A stretch of DNA of 64,000 bases from Rhodeus uyekii (Eukaryota; Chordata; Actinopteri; Cypriniformes; Acheilognathidae), in assembly GCA_037043235.1 (NCBI GenBank), contig JAWRVZ010000179.1:909001-973000 (forward strand), read 5' to 3'. Both the position numbers and the translations under genes were made by a program. Numbering within the stretch: the first letter of the stretch is position 1; the number at the start of each line of letters is the position of its first letter. Shown here one piece after another: positions 24,031-34,839 of this stretch. The notes under the pieces are model-generated. The model was not told where the DNA came from and searched no databases. It was given only the letters and a program-made list of their open reading frames with translations.

Positions 24031-25276
24031 GACCACATTCATGACAAAAGTAGCGCCTGAACAAATTGTTTTTTTTAAATTTGGTTGTTTCAATGATTTA
24101 CTTCATGGAATTCCTAAAGGCAGTCTGAATGATTCAATTTAATTATATGGATAAAAATGGCAAGGTTATTCTTCCGAAATTCACATTCAATATTACACGG
24201 ACAAAAAAAAATTGAGTTAAAATTTAGGTCAAATATTTCTTTGAAGAGCAAAGCTCCAAAGGGTGGACGCAGCCAAACAGTGCAGTGTTTCAGCAGACGT
24301 CTTTCGTTCACAGAGGGTCATGCATGGAAATAACAGAGGCGTATTTCTCAGAATGGAAAACATAGCGCACAGATTTACAGCTTACTCTGCCTCACCTATC
24401 AAGGTCCTGCTTTGCCTCATCAATCACAGCAGCCATCCATTGGCAATGAGAGTTATTATATACATTCGTTTCACTCTCCTTGCCCCATCTAGGAGATGGC
24501 TTTAAAGTTGGCTTTAAAGTCCTATCATTGAACAAATTAGCTAAGCTAAATTAGCAAGTTATTTAACAATAACCCTACAGCATAAAAAAAACATACTGAG
24601 GTTACGTCAGTAAAAATCTAAACCAGTCTATTATTCTTTAAACTTATGTTATTTCACAAAAATCTGCAGAACAGGCCTGTGATCATCAGCGAGATGATGA
24701 ATTTACTTAGACAATGAAGAAAAATGGAACTACTGGTAAAATTACAACGATCATATTTTTTTCTTGTATCAGTTGAAATTTTTGACCTGAAAAAAACAAA
24801 AAAAAACATATAAACCAAACAAATTTTAGGTTAGGGTTTTTTGTGAGTGGATATTTTCTCTCTAACATTATGGGGTAGTTAAAGGTTATAGATAAGATTA
24901 TGTAGACTGTCATTCAAAAGCTTGAAATCACTTTATATTTATGAAAGAATTAAATAAATTGAAGTACATTCTCATTCAAAAGTTTACCATATGATCTGCT
25001 TATGTTCCAGAGACTAATATATTTAAGGGGTGGACCTGCTATAACAGTTGCATTTCAGTTGTAATATCATAAGTTACTGTACCCTTTTCTACAAATGCAT
25101 AGGCATTCGGTTTCTGTCAGGTATGTGGGTGAAGGGAGTTTCAAAATAGCCTCAAACACCTCAAACTTAAAGAAATTCATATTTCATGCCATTTTCTGAT
25201 CATTTATTTATGCAGTCTTTCTAATTTTATTCTATATTTTGCCATTCTCTTTTTTTATCTTGTTTGTCACTGTCAG
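24031..25276. other. Non-coding, no recognised feature
   Basis: AT-rich. The right end contains a pyrimidine tract leading into the candidate exon at 25277. Confidence 0.4.
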
Positions 25277-25524
25277 ATATGTCCTTGTCTTTGAAGAAGT
25301 CTAAAAGGCCAGCGGCATCCCAGACTGTTTTTTACACTGAAGCAGAAGATGAAGCTGAAGCCCCGTGTGTTCAATCAAGCTTCAATCTGAGCACCACTGA
25401 GAGGTTTCTCAAACTAGAGACTCTGGTGTACTTGTCCTCTTGTAGTTGTATGCCTGGACCGTCCTCTTCTCTGTCTGACCTGGTTAGACCCAGTTTTCTT
25501 TCTTCTTTCAAGTGCAAGCAATAG
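25277..25524 (+). CDS. Candidate terminal coding exon, unknown gene
   Basis: A T-rich tract and acceptor-like TTTGTCACTGTCAG (ending 25276) precede a frame that is open for about 81 codons to a TAG at 25522-25524, while the other two forward frames close within about ten codons. The product would be serine-rich with an acidic patch (AEDEAEAP) and no recognised domain. The splice would fall after the first base of a codon. No partner exon or polyadenylation signal was identified. It may be a real alternative last exon or a chance frame. Confidence 0.33.
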
Positions 25525-25837
25525 CCTTCATCCCTCAGAAGAACAATTAGCTGATGAGTTTATAGAGAAATATGTTTTGTTTTGGTAATTTTTAAAATCA
25601 AAATTAGACTTGCAAGTATAGTGCACAGTTTTCCATATTTTACAGTATTCCACATTTAATTATGCAGAACAAGAACAGGCTTTTTCATCTGTGCCAATAA
25701 TTAGAAAGGTACCAAAGTATGATGCCGCTTCTTCATATATTCTTTTCTTTTTCTTATTTGAATGATTTGTAAAGAGTGAGTTATAATCAAGTTAGGGATT
25801 TTTATTAGTTAAATGCTTTCTTTATGTAATGAATATG

Positions 25838-26290
25838 AGCTCTGCGCTCCCCTCCCTGGCCACCAGAGGGAGCTCACACTTATACTGACACTACACTACA
25901 CACTACATTACCCAGATACCCTCACATTGCACTGATTGTACACACCAGCTGAACACCATAAGGACTGTACGTTACACCAGCTGTTTCACATTCACAGAGA
26001 CTATTTAAACCTGGTTTCCCCACAGCTCAGCGCAAAGTCTTGATTAGCCCTGGTTATCATTTCTGAGCGTTACAATTCCTGCCTGTTAAGCCTGTTTCTG
26101 TTTCTGATTCTGCCTGTTTGCCTGTTTGCCTGTGTTTGGATCCTGTTCTGCCTGACCTGTCCCTGGAATACGTTTATGATTGATAACTGCCTGTCTTGAT
26201 TACTGCCCGTACCACGATCCTGATTCCGTCTGCCTGCCTTTGTGATCGCTGCCTGTTTTACCATCCATGTATGATCTTTGTTTGCCCTGA
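25838..26290 (+). mobile_element. LTR-like block with promoter-like sequence
   Basis: It starts TGAGCTCTGCGCTCCCC and contains a TATA-like CTATTTAAACC (about 26003-26013). A run of CTGCCTG-type words leads to CCCTGACC near the right edge. The composition matches the other C/T-rich LTR bodies here. No duplication was found, so the class is inferred. Confidence 0.4.
25857..25875 (+). promoter_or_regulatory. CTCF-like motif
   Basis: TGGCCACCAGAGGGAGCTC differs from the well-known vertebrate CTCF core consensus (TGGCCACCAGGGGGCGCTA) at three positions. It lies 20 bp inside the LTR-like block, so other copies of the repeat could carry the same site. Confidence 0.5.
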
Positions 26291-26397
26291 CCTTTGTTGT
26301 TCTCGACAAGCCACGTGGAAGGTCACTAACCCATCAACCATGTGATCAACGGAGATATGCTTCAGAATGTCTGCTCTTGTGTGGAAATTACTAGTTT

Positions 26398-26421
26398 TGT
26401 TTCTTTCTTTCTTTCTTTCTT
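26398..26421 (+). repeat. (TTTC)n tract
   Basis: About five TTTC units inside repeat S copy 1. The other copy has only a short remnant. Confidence 0.8.
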
Positions 26422-26525
26422 AGCCAATCAGAATAATTTAACCGTCATCATTGACGTAGTTAGTAGCCTCTATTAGAATATAATTGCTGTAACAATGTTA
26501 TTGCATGTGTGGCGGCCTACGAAGT

Positions 26526-27417
26526 TTGACGAGTTTGATTTGCACTGTAACAACACAAACCAATGGTATATTTACACAGCAACTACATAAAAAATGTTTT
26601 AAAATAGTTCTCATTTTCTGAGTGGGTGGGGGATGTTGCTTGTGTGACTTGCAGATGGACTCTATGCAAAACACTTTCATGAGGTAAGTAGTCCACATTG
26701 AAAATTACAAATAAAATCATAGCAGAAACTAACTAATTTTCTTGTTCAGTAATCCCATCATACATCCTGTTATAATAGAATATGTACCCTGTGTTATAAA
26801 ATACTAATGGTATAAATTATTAGTAATTTTCCTGGTTATCCCTTTATTCCCCAAACTTTATATATAGTTTCCTATAAGTCCTTTATAGTTACACTATAAT
26901 TACTGAAAATTAATTTAGAGTACTTACACAGTACTTTCCAGATCGTAATCTGAAGTGTTCCCCTTTCCTCTTCTACAGGACACAAAGACATTCACATGCA
27001 GCAACACGTCTATATGATTTGCAATCACGCTCTGTTCATTTCATTCTTAAAGTTTATACTCATTCACTTCACACACTCATTATTGCATAGTGATTTTAGT
27101 GTGTCTTGTATAATATCATAGCACTATGATATCCCCTGGCTCACCTGTTATCCAGCAAACACATATATGCTGAATATTTTTCCCATTGTTTGGTAAAATT
27201 CATTATTCATTTTGAAGCCATCCATGCTTTTCTGAATAAGATATTTGGCTTCAGGCACATCTCTACACACGATTAAGCACCATTCACTGGATATTTCACT
27301 TTGAAATTGCAGTGAGAAATGCCACAGGCCAGTTGGTTTCCATGCATAGATGTAACCCATCAACAAATTCCTACAAATAATTGTATTACCTAAAAATAAT
27401 TAAACAAAACTATTCCT
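26526..27417. other. Non-coding, no recognised gene
   Basis: Part of 27150-27380 shares short phrases (CTGGATATTTCACTTTGAAA) with 58100-58120, suggesting another old dispersed repeat. Confidence 0.4.
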
Positions 27418-27523
27418 TGCACACCTGGAGGAGGAGAACACCCATGTGTGTATGCTGTTCTTGGACTTTAGTACCATCATCCCTCAGCATATGGTGGACA
27501 AACTGGGACCCCTAGGCTCCAGC

Positions 27524-27949
27524 TGTCACGGTTAATGAATTCGTTGTCTCCTAGTTACTGCCTGTGTGTGCATGCGGGGTGTGTGTGGGAGACGTGGTCG
27601 CTGATCACACACTCATCATCGTTATCCATCTCACCTGTTATCCATCTGCTCTACCTATTTAGTTCCCATCTCTCCCTCACCGTGTTGTCGAGTTGTTGCT
27701 TTCCCATGTGCATCTGTGTTGTCGTTCCTGTGGTTCTGAGTCTTCGTGTTCCCGAGTTCCTGAGCTCCTGTTCCTGTGTCTCCGTGTTCACGCTCACCTC
27801 CACCACCTTGGATTACGCACCGCACGCCCAGCACCTGGAAACCCATTGTGTCCCTGCGTCACCGCCAGCCGGTCCCGGACTTTACTATCTTTGTGTTCAT
27901 CAATAAACACTCACTCGCACTTGAATCCGTCTCCGACTCCTTTCTGACA
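27524..27949 (+). mobile_element. Solo LTR (TGTCACGG...CTGACA)
   Basis: Starts TGTCACGGTTAATG and ends TTTCTGACA. Perfect 5-bp duplications CCAGC (27519-27523 and 27950-27954) lie in the Rex1 coding sequence, which resumes after it. AATAAA at 27902-27907 precedes the end by about 40 bp. The 123-residue open frame inside it is a by-product of C/T-rich sequence. Confidence 0.85.
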
Positions 27950-28670
27950 CCAGCACCCCTCTATGCAACTGGTTGTTAGACTTCCTTCACTACCAGACCA
28001 CAGTCAGTGCATGTCAGCAAGAACACCTCCAGTATCATCTCTCTCAGCACAGGCTCTCCTCAGGGCTATGTCTTGAGCCCCCCGCTGTTCAGATTGATGA
28101 CACATGACTGTATCCCGAAGTCTGCTATAAACCACATTGTGAAGTTTGAGAACAACACAGTAGGACTCATCAGGGACAACAGTGAACACGCCTACAGAGA
28201 AGAGGTGGAGCAGCTGGTGAAGTGGTGCCGTGAAAACAATCTGATCCTGAATGTCAACAAAACTAAAGAGATCATTGTGGACTTCAGGAAAAATCGCCCC
28301 TGCCATATGCTACTCTTCTTATCAACAACACAGCTGTGGAGATGGTTAGATGTACCAAGTGTCTGGGGGTGAAAATCACAGACGACCTCACCTGGTCTGT
28401 GAACACTGGGTTCTTGGTCAAGAGGGCACAACAACAACAACTGCACTTCCTGCAACGGCTGAAGAGAGCCCATATGCCACCGCCCATCTTGACAACATTC
28501 TAGAGTAGCACCATAGAAAGTGTCCTGCACTGCCTTGGACTGGAGGCATGTGAGAAGATTAGTAAGGACCGCAGAGAAGATCATTGGGACCTCCCTCCCC
28601 TCTGTTCAGGACATTGACCCAAAGCAGTGTCTGTCACGATGGACGTCAAGCAGGTTCTGCAATAGCTTTA

Positions 28671-29036
28671 CAGTAATCCCTCGCCACTTCACGGTTCAAG
28701 TTTCGCAGCCTCAGTGTATCGCGGATTTTCAAAAATATTTATTGAAAAATAAAAAATTGAAAATACTGCCATATCAGCAGCCGTATTGCAGAAAGCAGCG
28801 TTGTTCATCGTGACGCGCGAGAGAAACGGTTTCCCAGGATGCCAGACAAAGAGAGAAACTCTCTCAGAGGCTTTGTACACATCCACGGGCACTCAGACAA
28901 GGCACGTGATTGGTTCCCGGCACGAGATAGACGAATGTGAGCACGAGTGGATGAATCCCGTGAGCTGATTGGCTGATCCTACTTCGTGGATTTTCACCTG
29001 TCGCGGGGGGTTCCGGTCCAAATTAACCACAATAAA
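28671..29036 (+). mobile_element. pogo/Tigger-like MITE, copy 1 (3' end lost)
   Basis: After TA (28669-28670) the end CAGTAATCCCTCGCCACTT matches the left end of the element at 33250-34560. Internal words TTTCCCAGGATGCCAGACAAA and CACGAGTGGATGAATC-like phrases also match it. The right end stops at GGTCCAAATTAACCACAATA without the GGGATCACTG terminus. Inserted in the 3' part of the Rex1 LINE. Confidence 0.7.
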
Positions 29037-29156
29037 AAAAAATGTTTTTTTTTTAAATGTACTGTTGTTACTGTTGTTGAGCTATTGTGTCAAAATTTTG
29101 TTCTGTATACACAGAATGACAATACAAAACCTGTCTATCTGTCTGTCTATATATCT

Positions 29157-29885
29157 GTTTTGAAACAATTGATAGACAAATTCCCATGTCCCCATGGTTT
29201 CTCAATTTCTCTTTGAAATAAAGGTTGCATAGCATATTTACACTGAATTGTTCCCTAACCCCTATATAATGTGCCATTCACCACATAGAAAATGGTAAAT
29301 GTGTGAACAAGTGACCAATTTCAGACTCAGCTACAGCGTCTATTTATAGTTAAGGGGCGGGATGCTTTCAGTTGTAGAGAGCAATTGATTTAAGTGCATA
29401 TTGTTCATCGACATCATCCATCCATATTGGGGAAAATGAGGGGCTTTAAGTTTTTGATATTTTCGAAATGCTAATTTTGTCACTGTTTTGGAGCACACTA
29501 GCTTACAAACAACAGAAACAACAGAAAAGAAAGAACAAAAAGCCTAGCATAGTTATACTAAAAGCCAAATAAACGTTAATCTTCTGCTAGCATGTTCTGC
29601 TTTCCTAGCTAGTAATAGGCTTCATTTGCTTAAAACATCCACCCTGTTGAAGTTCATCCTGTTACACTTTGGATATTAAAAATGTCAATGTAATGTAACA
29701 GAGTGTACATATTTCCTAGACAACATGTAAAATATACAGTCAGGATTATTAGGTTGTATTATCCTTTTTCGCCAATCCTAATTCCCCCATCAATAAAACT
29801 GCATTAACACAATAACACTTGTCCAGCTTGGGCTCTAACATCTCCTCTATATAGATTCTGAATACTTCACTAAAGTAGATATTAG

Positions 29886-29919
<34 letters not shown>

Positions 29920-30002
29920 TAAATATGTAATCTAGATATAATTCTTGAGCTAGAGCTCTAGAATTAAGGCTAGCTTTAGGTTGGACGGAGTATTAGCTCA
30001 GC
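29157..30002. other. Non-coding; (TA)n at about 29887-29911
   Basis: AT-rich with one TA dinucleotide tract. Nothing else supported. Confidence 0.5.
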
Positions 30003-30400
30003 TTAAGCATCCTGAGGGCATACTCTAGCAAAAAGTAGGGCGGCTAAACGTGATACAGGGGGGAGTGTTGCATAGACTGGGATCTTCTCCCAGGTGTCAA
30101 ATATAGAGACATCACTGCACAAAACAATGTTGAACTGTATCTCTGAAACTGTTGGCAGGCACATGACACTGCAGCGTCTTTCAGTGTTTGACACGATTTG
30201 CAGTCCTATTTTCTCCTGAAGGACAAATGCTTCATTGGCAGAGGAAACTTTTTGACATTTCCCTCAGGTACACGGATATACACATCAGCATTTTCAACAG
30301 CTATTTTAAGCCCTATTGAATACATGTACAGGAGATTTGTCTCATAAAAAGAGCTGTATCTGCAAAGGGCCTCCAGATTGTATATTTTCATGAGGCAACT
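30003..30400 (-). pseudogene. Coding-like minus-strand stretch with a frame change, unknown gene
   Basis: Two overlapping minus-strand frames join naturally near an A5 run at about 30250-30255. The first reads through ENADVYIRVPEGNVKK. The second continues SSANEAFVLQEKIGLQ and ends at a TAA near 30003. An acceptor-like CCCTTTGCAG lies upstream (about 30362-30371). Residue composition is protein-like over about 110 residues, but I do not recognise a family. It could be a decayed gene exon, a processed copy or a TE-encoded segment. Confidence 0.3.
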
Positions 30401-30554
30401 ATAGATAAAACACAGGCAAGACAAGAAATTTTTGTTGAATAAAATAATTATATTAATAAGGATACAAATGTATAATAAATTCGGATTCTTCAATCAGATT
30501 TGAGAAGATTGAGAATTTTCAGTGTGAAAATAGTTTGGTAGCATAATTGATACA

Positions 30555-30905
30555 AGGGTACCTTCGAAAAGTCAGATTCATTCTACTGAATCAGTTCTAA
30601 ACAGCCCTTACTTTTATAGTGCAGTAAAGTCTCATTCATTCTAGTGAGCTTGTTAATCCAGAACTGTCCTCTCTCTTATTTAGTGTTGAAAAGTAACAAT
30701 CATTCTAACGATTATTAGACATTTTTATTATCTAAAGCTCATTAAACAGTCCTTAATTTTGTAGCTCTGTAAATCTGATTTATTCCAGTGAATCAGTTTG
30801 TCCAATACGGTTCTCACTTTCGTAGCGCTGTAACATCTGACTCATTCTAATGAACTTGTTCATCCTAAAAAGCCCTCTCTCTCTTAATGTTGGTGTAGCA
30901 TTTTA
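30555..30905. repeat. Degenerate minisatellite, about 62-bp period
   Basis: The word CATTCTA (or TATTCCA), followed by GTGA/ATGA, recurs at about 30579, 30637, 30701, 30780 and 30843. Shared surroundings are GTAGCGCTGTAA, ATCTGA, AGTTTGTCCAA and CCCTCACTTT. Spacing is 58-79 bp. Units are diverged, so the array is old. Confidence 0.5.
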
Positions 30906-30961
30906 GATATTATTGTTTAAACTTTTTTTGTTTTTAGATAAATTAGGCTTTATTTGTATTT

Positions 30962-31272
30962 GAGTCAGAGGATGAAGAAAATAGGTGTAGTAATACAAAA
31001 TAGAAGCTTTGTTAATTGAACTAAGTGACTCAGGTAATCCAATACGATAAACCCCGAACAAACAGCATGCTAAGCGTAAACAATGCCAGTCAAAGAACAG
31101 AATGAAATGAAGATCTTAAATACACAATGAGAATGAACTCAAAGACTAACAGCTGTAATCATTAAATGAGTACCGTGGCAACTAATGGCTAGCAGGAACA
31201 AAAGAAAACAGAAAATTAAGAGAAACAAACTAAGAGTCCATGAAAATGAAAGTAAACAGGCAGAACGTGACA
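30962..31272 (-). mobile_element. Degenerate LTR (TGTCACGTTCTGCC... on minus)
   Basis: On the minus strand it starts TGTCACGTTCTGCCTG at 31272 and runs to a decayed GAGTCAGAGG edge near 30962. The A/C-rich plus-strand composition fits the other TGTCA-type LTRs. No matching duplication. Confidence 0.45.
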
Positions 31273-31470
31273 CTATCCAAGTTTTTTAGTTTGCGTTTGA
31301 TCTGGTCAAGTTAAAAAAAAAACTGTATCTGATTTAAAGCTTAAACGTTACATTAAGATGATGTAGTTGCATTGTAGTTATCGTACTCCAATAATTAACT
31401 ACACATACTTACTATAGAGTTAGTTTTCTTGTAATTATGCATAATTTACTGTTTTTACTATAGTAAGTAC

Positions 31471-31944
31471 CAGGGGCGTCACTAGGCCCTTTTTAGGGGG
31501 GCTTCAGCCCCCCTAAACTTCTGCCCAGCCCCCCTAAAAAATATATTTGATTAATAAATTTTTGATCGCTTCAGTCCCCTTTAAAAAAAACTCATTTGAA
31601 ACGGCGGCTAGCTGCGTCAAGTTTCGGCTCCTCCCCTTATCTGAGTCTGCTTGGTTTTAGCGCATTTTTCAATCTGCAGGGGCGCCGAGCAGAGTGAACA
31701 TCAAGGTGTGTGTCGTGTGTGCGTGCATTTATTGATAGATTGCTAATGCTATGATATTACACCTGCATCGGTGCAGTTCTTTGTCATAAATGCATTGCAG
31801 TTTACATAATGTAATCATGGAATAGTGGATTGCAGTAAGGTTAGTAGCATACCACCCTACCCTAATAGTCAAATAATATTTTTTTAATCATACCCTTATT
31901 GGGGGCTGAGCCCCCCTAAAATCAAAATCCTAGAATCGCCCCTG
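31471..31944. mobile_element. hAT-type MITE with perfect 8-bp duplications
   Basis: The left end CAGGGGCGTCACTAGG and right end CCTAGAATCGCCCCTG are inverted repeats, followed inward by GGGGGGCTTCAGCCCCCC-like blocks at both sides. Duplications GTAAGTAC (31463-31470 and 31945-31952) are identical. The 474-bp body carries no transposase frame. The intact duplications and terminal repeats suggest a fairly recent insertion. Confidence 0.85.
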
Positions 31945-31952
31945 GTAAGTAC

Positions 31953-33247
31953 ATTTACTAGCATGTAATTAAGTCACCTTAAAATAGTGTTACCGATTAA
32001 ACTTGCATTATTAATTAAAAAATAAAGTGGCTTCTCCATAAATTTTATTTACTTTTTTCTTATTTATATTACTGAAAAATCAGAAATGATCAATAATTTA
32101 TTTCATTATAGTTGATATAGCAGGACTAAAAAAAACACATGTGGTAACAAAAAAGCAATCTCAGCTGTTTTCTCATGTAGCAGAGAAATGAGATATATAA
32201 TGCTATATCCTCTTATTTTTCCCACAATTGCTTGCTGTTTGTTAACAATGAATTATTCTCTGCTTCTTAGTGATATATGAAGTCTTGCAAAACATAATTA
32301 ATTTTAATAATTAACATAATTAACTTAATATAGCATTGAAATAGATATTAAAAAGCAAAAATAGTATTCTTTAGTATTCAAAAATAGCATCTGATTTACC
32401 TGATTTGAATAATTTGGCAAATCAGAAAATGCTTGGTTAAATTTCTTATCAATTACATAAAGACTTTTATTATTATTATTATTGGGTCAGAACATTTCTC
32501 AGCAATTGTCTGTTTTTAAATATTAAGTTTAACTTTTTCCACAATAAAAAAAAATTATGCTGTGAACAGAATAATGCCCTGCTATGATTTTCACAACAGA
32601 TCTGCTAATTGGCCTGAATGGTTTAAACTTAAAAATAATAATAATTTCTTTCTTATACAATACCACTTTTGGTCATGTCCAAATTTAAATGAATTTCATA
32701 TAACAATAAAATGGTCTGTAAAAGAGTCAGTGAACACACCTTGATTAAATTAAAACTGCACATCCATGCCAGTGGCCTTCATGAGACCTGTAGCGTCTAT
32801 TGAGAATTTGATAAACCCAATAATTGATCTTTTAGTCCATGCTGTTTTCAGTTGATGAACAGAAAATTGTAGCATGCCTCCCATCCAATGCATCAAATAC
32901 TCAAAAAACATTTATTTTTTGGTGTCATTCCTTTTCCTTTTGATTTAAAGTAATTTTATCAGGTTTCTGTTTCAAATGCGATTGCTTAATCTTAAATTGA
33001 CTTGAAGCGGTTAGTCTGACTTAAATTGATGTTTTCATTTTGAAATAAATCTCATTGATTTGCAAGCTGTGTCAGAATTCCATCTTATCTATGTCCATAT
33101 AAATCTAATCAAATGGGACATTTTGGCTCAGTTTGGGCCTCTGAATAGAAATTGTGTTTTTCCTATATCATAACGGACTGATGTAATCAACAAACACACA
33201 TACGCAACTTTATTTTCATGCTATACAGCATTAATAACATTAAGTAA
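31953..33247. other. Non-coding, AT-rich
   Basis: A (TTA)n tract lies at about 32468-32484. No other feature supported. Confidence 0.45.
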
Positions 33248-33534
33248 TACAGTAATCCCTCGCCACTTTGCGGTTCAAGTTTCACGGCCTCAGTGAATCG
33301 CAGATTTTTCAAAAATATTAATAAAAAAATTCAAATAATCATCGTGATGCGAGATAAACAGTTTCCCAGGATGCCAGACAAAGAGAGAATCTCTCTCAGA
33401 GGCTTTGTACACACCCACGGGCACTCAAACAAGACACGTGATCGCCGCGAGATCGATGAATCAGAGCACGAGTGGAGTGGGAGCCTCTTCGCCTCTCTCA
33501 GAAGCAAATGTTGAAATGTTTAAGGCCTCATTAT

Positions 33535-34214
33535 TAGGGACCAATCAAATTCACGGGTAAAAATTCGCAATTTCACGGAAGTTTTTTTTAAAAACGTTCG
33601 ATTTTACAGAGAATTCATGGGTACAATTTTTAGGCACCAATCACTGCAATCAGTCCATCTGCTGTCACACCCGCTGTTTTACATTCTAAAATACCACTTT
33701 TCGACTGTTCACCTGTATCAAAAAACAAAAAGGAAACAAAATACGACTACAACGCACGTAGCCACAAACTCCGCAATGCCACGTGACATTAATGAAATAG
33801 TTTACAGTTTTTCGTGGCCAAAACTTGGCCGACCAACGTGGTTGCTGACATATTCTGTCGCTGCGGTGCATTGACGTTTGTGTACTGGCTGACACTTCTC
33901 TCCGCGTCAACGCTGTTCATTGGTACAGAAAGGTAGCGTAATGCAGCCGGCTCAGCAGAGGAAACCGACTGCTGTGCGAACGCCAGAATGCTGTTATACA
34001 CGTATCCGGCGGAACTTCTTTTGCTGCTGTTTAGTAGGCTGCAAACTCGGCTAAGACGCTACGATCATCTGCTCCTGGTATACTCTTTATCAGTAAAAAT
34101 ATTTATCTTCAATAAAAATGTCACTATTTCACGCTTGTTGGGTGTTTTCACGGAAAGTGGCCGATTTCACGGAAAATGTCACGGCCGTAAAATCGTGAAT
34201 TTGGTTGGTCCCTA
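33535..34214 (-). mobile_element. hAT transposon deletion derivative
   Basis: The ends TAGGGACCAATCAAATTCAC and GTGAATTTGGTTGGTCCCTA match at 19 of 20 positions as inverted repeats. Identical 8-bp duplications CTCATTAT flank the element (33527-33534 and 34215-34222). Subterminal TTCACGG/CCGTGAA words recur. The 680-bp body keeps a C-terminal transposase remnant on the minus strand, so it descends from an autonomous copy by internal deletion. Confidence 0.88.
33789..34001 (-). pseudogene. hAT transposase C-terminal dimerisation remnant
   Basis: A 70-residue frame holds LRYLSVPMNSVDAERSVSQY, then PQRQNMSATTL. This follows the hATC dimerisation pattern of a small-residue/proline turn, a SxxxERxFS-like core and a downstream RxxM/L segment (family knowledge). 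The usual phenylalanine in ERxFS is a valine here. The catalytic RNase H-like domain is missing. Confidence 0.6.
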
Positions 34215-34562
34215 CTCATTATACCAGTGCAGTAACACCATCATCATCATTCATCGAACCGCACAGCTCAGTCATCGTCGTCATTACTGCAGTCAAGTCT
34301 CAAGATACTACTGTCATTGATGAGTGTAGAACACAATAATACGTATTGCATGAGAGAGAGAGTAAATGTATAATATTAAGGTTTTATAATTAAATAGATT
34401 TAATTAAAATATATATAAAGTAAAATATACATATTTTAAACATTCTGGTACCTACACACACATATACAGAAATTCCTAGGGGGCCAATCCTACTTTGCGG
34501 AATTTCACCTATCACGAGGGGTTCTGGTCCCCATTAACCGCGATAAACAAGGGATCACTGTA

Positions 34563-34839
34563 CTTTTAAAACACGCTTTGAACTGTTGGTGGCACCAGAC
34601 CTTACAGTTGGCTGGATTAATGTTCCCACCTTTCACATTCAGAATACTATGAATTTTAATGTTCAACTTTTGATCACATGGTTCAATGCGCTGCATCAGA
34701 CTCCCATCCAGAAGTAGAATAAGAAAAGTAATGGACACAATAGGTTCCTGCACAAGTTCAGTCCTTGGTCCCTAATTAATGTCCATGTACGCTGTCAATC
34801 AATCCTAAGTCACACTAATACCTACAGACATTCGGCCCA
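34563..34839. other. Non-coding, no recognised feature
   Basis: Spacer between the pogo element and the repeat-poor block. No terminus or exon is evident. Confidence 0.4.

Larger units (their letters stand above)
25720..26525 (+). repeat. Dispersed repeat S, copy 1, with LTR-like segment inside
   Basis: Both flanks match 59425-59935 in reverse. Left landmarks are TTATTTGAATGATTTGTAAA and AATCAAGTTAGGG. Right landmarks are GTTGTTCTCGACAAGCCACG, ATATGCTTCAGAATGTCTGC and GTGGCGGCCTACGAA. Between them about 25838-26290 differs from the other copy and looks like an inserted or replaced LTR-like block. Confidence 0.6.
27418..29156 (+). pseudogene. Rex1-type LINE reverse transcriptase, interrupted and inactivated
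   Basis: The left part (27420-27518) encodes a motif A region, MLFLDFS. After the inserted LTR, the frame 28007-28372 holds STGSPQGYVLSP (motif B), then IVKFENNTVG where the family has IVKFADDT, so both catalytic aspartates are lost. Next comes VEQLVKWCRENNLILNVNKT. Further frames cover the RTAEKIIGTSLPS region. A 3'UTR with GACAATACAAAACC and a TCTATCTGTC tail ends near 29156. The element is 5'-truncated, frameshifted and split by an LTR and a pogo MITE. Rex1 is a fish LINE clade (established). Confidence 0.75.
33250..34560. mobile_element. pogo/Tigger-like element, copy 2, split by a hAT element
   Basis: The left end CAGTAATCCCTCG and right end AACAAGGGATCACTG are inverted repeats, with TA duplications on both sides (33248-33249 and 34561-34562). 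Inner parts match 28671-29036. Removing the hAT insertion leaves about 620 bp, without a transposase. Confidence 0.75.

Noticed and set aside
27535..27906. 123-codon plus-strand frame
   Set aside because: It lies wholly inside a solo LTR with defined ends and duplications; composition is C/T-rich LTR sequence in several frames at once.
34260..34320. Direct CAT/CGT repeats considered as a CRISPR-like or minisatellite array
   Set aside because: Only a few irregular trinucleotides with no spacers; it belongs to the pogo element body.
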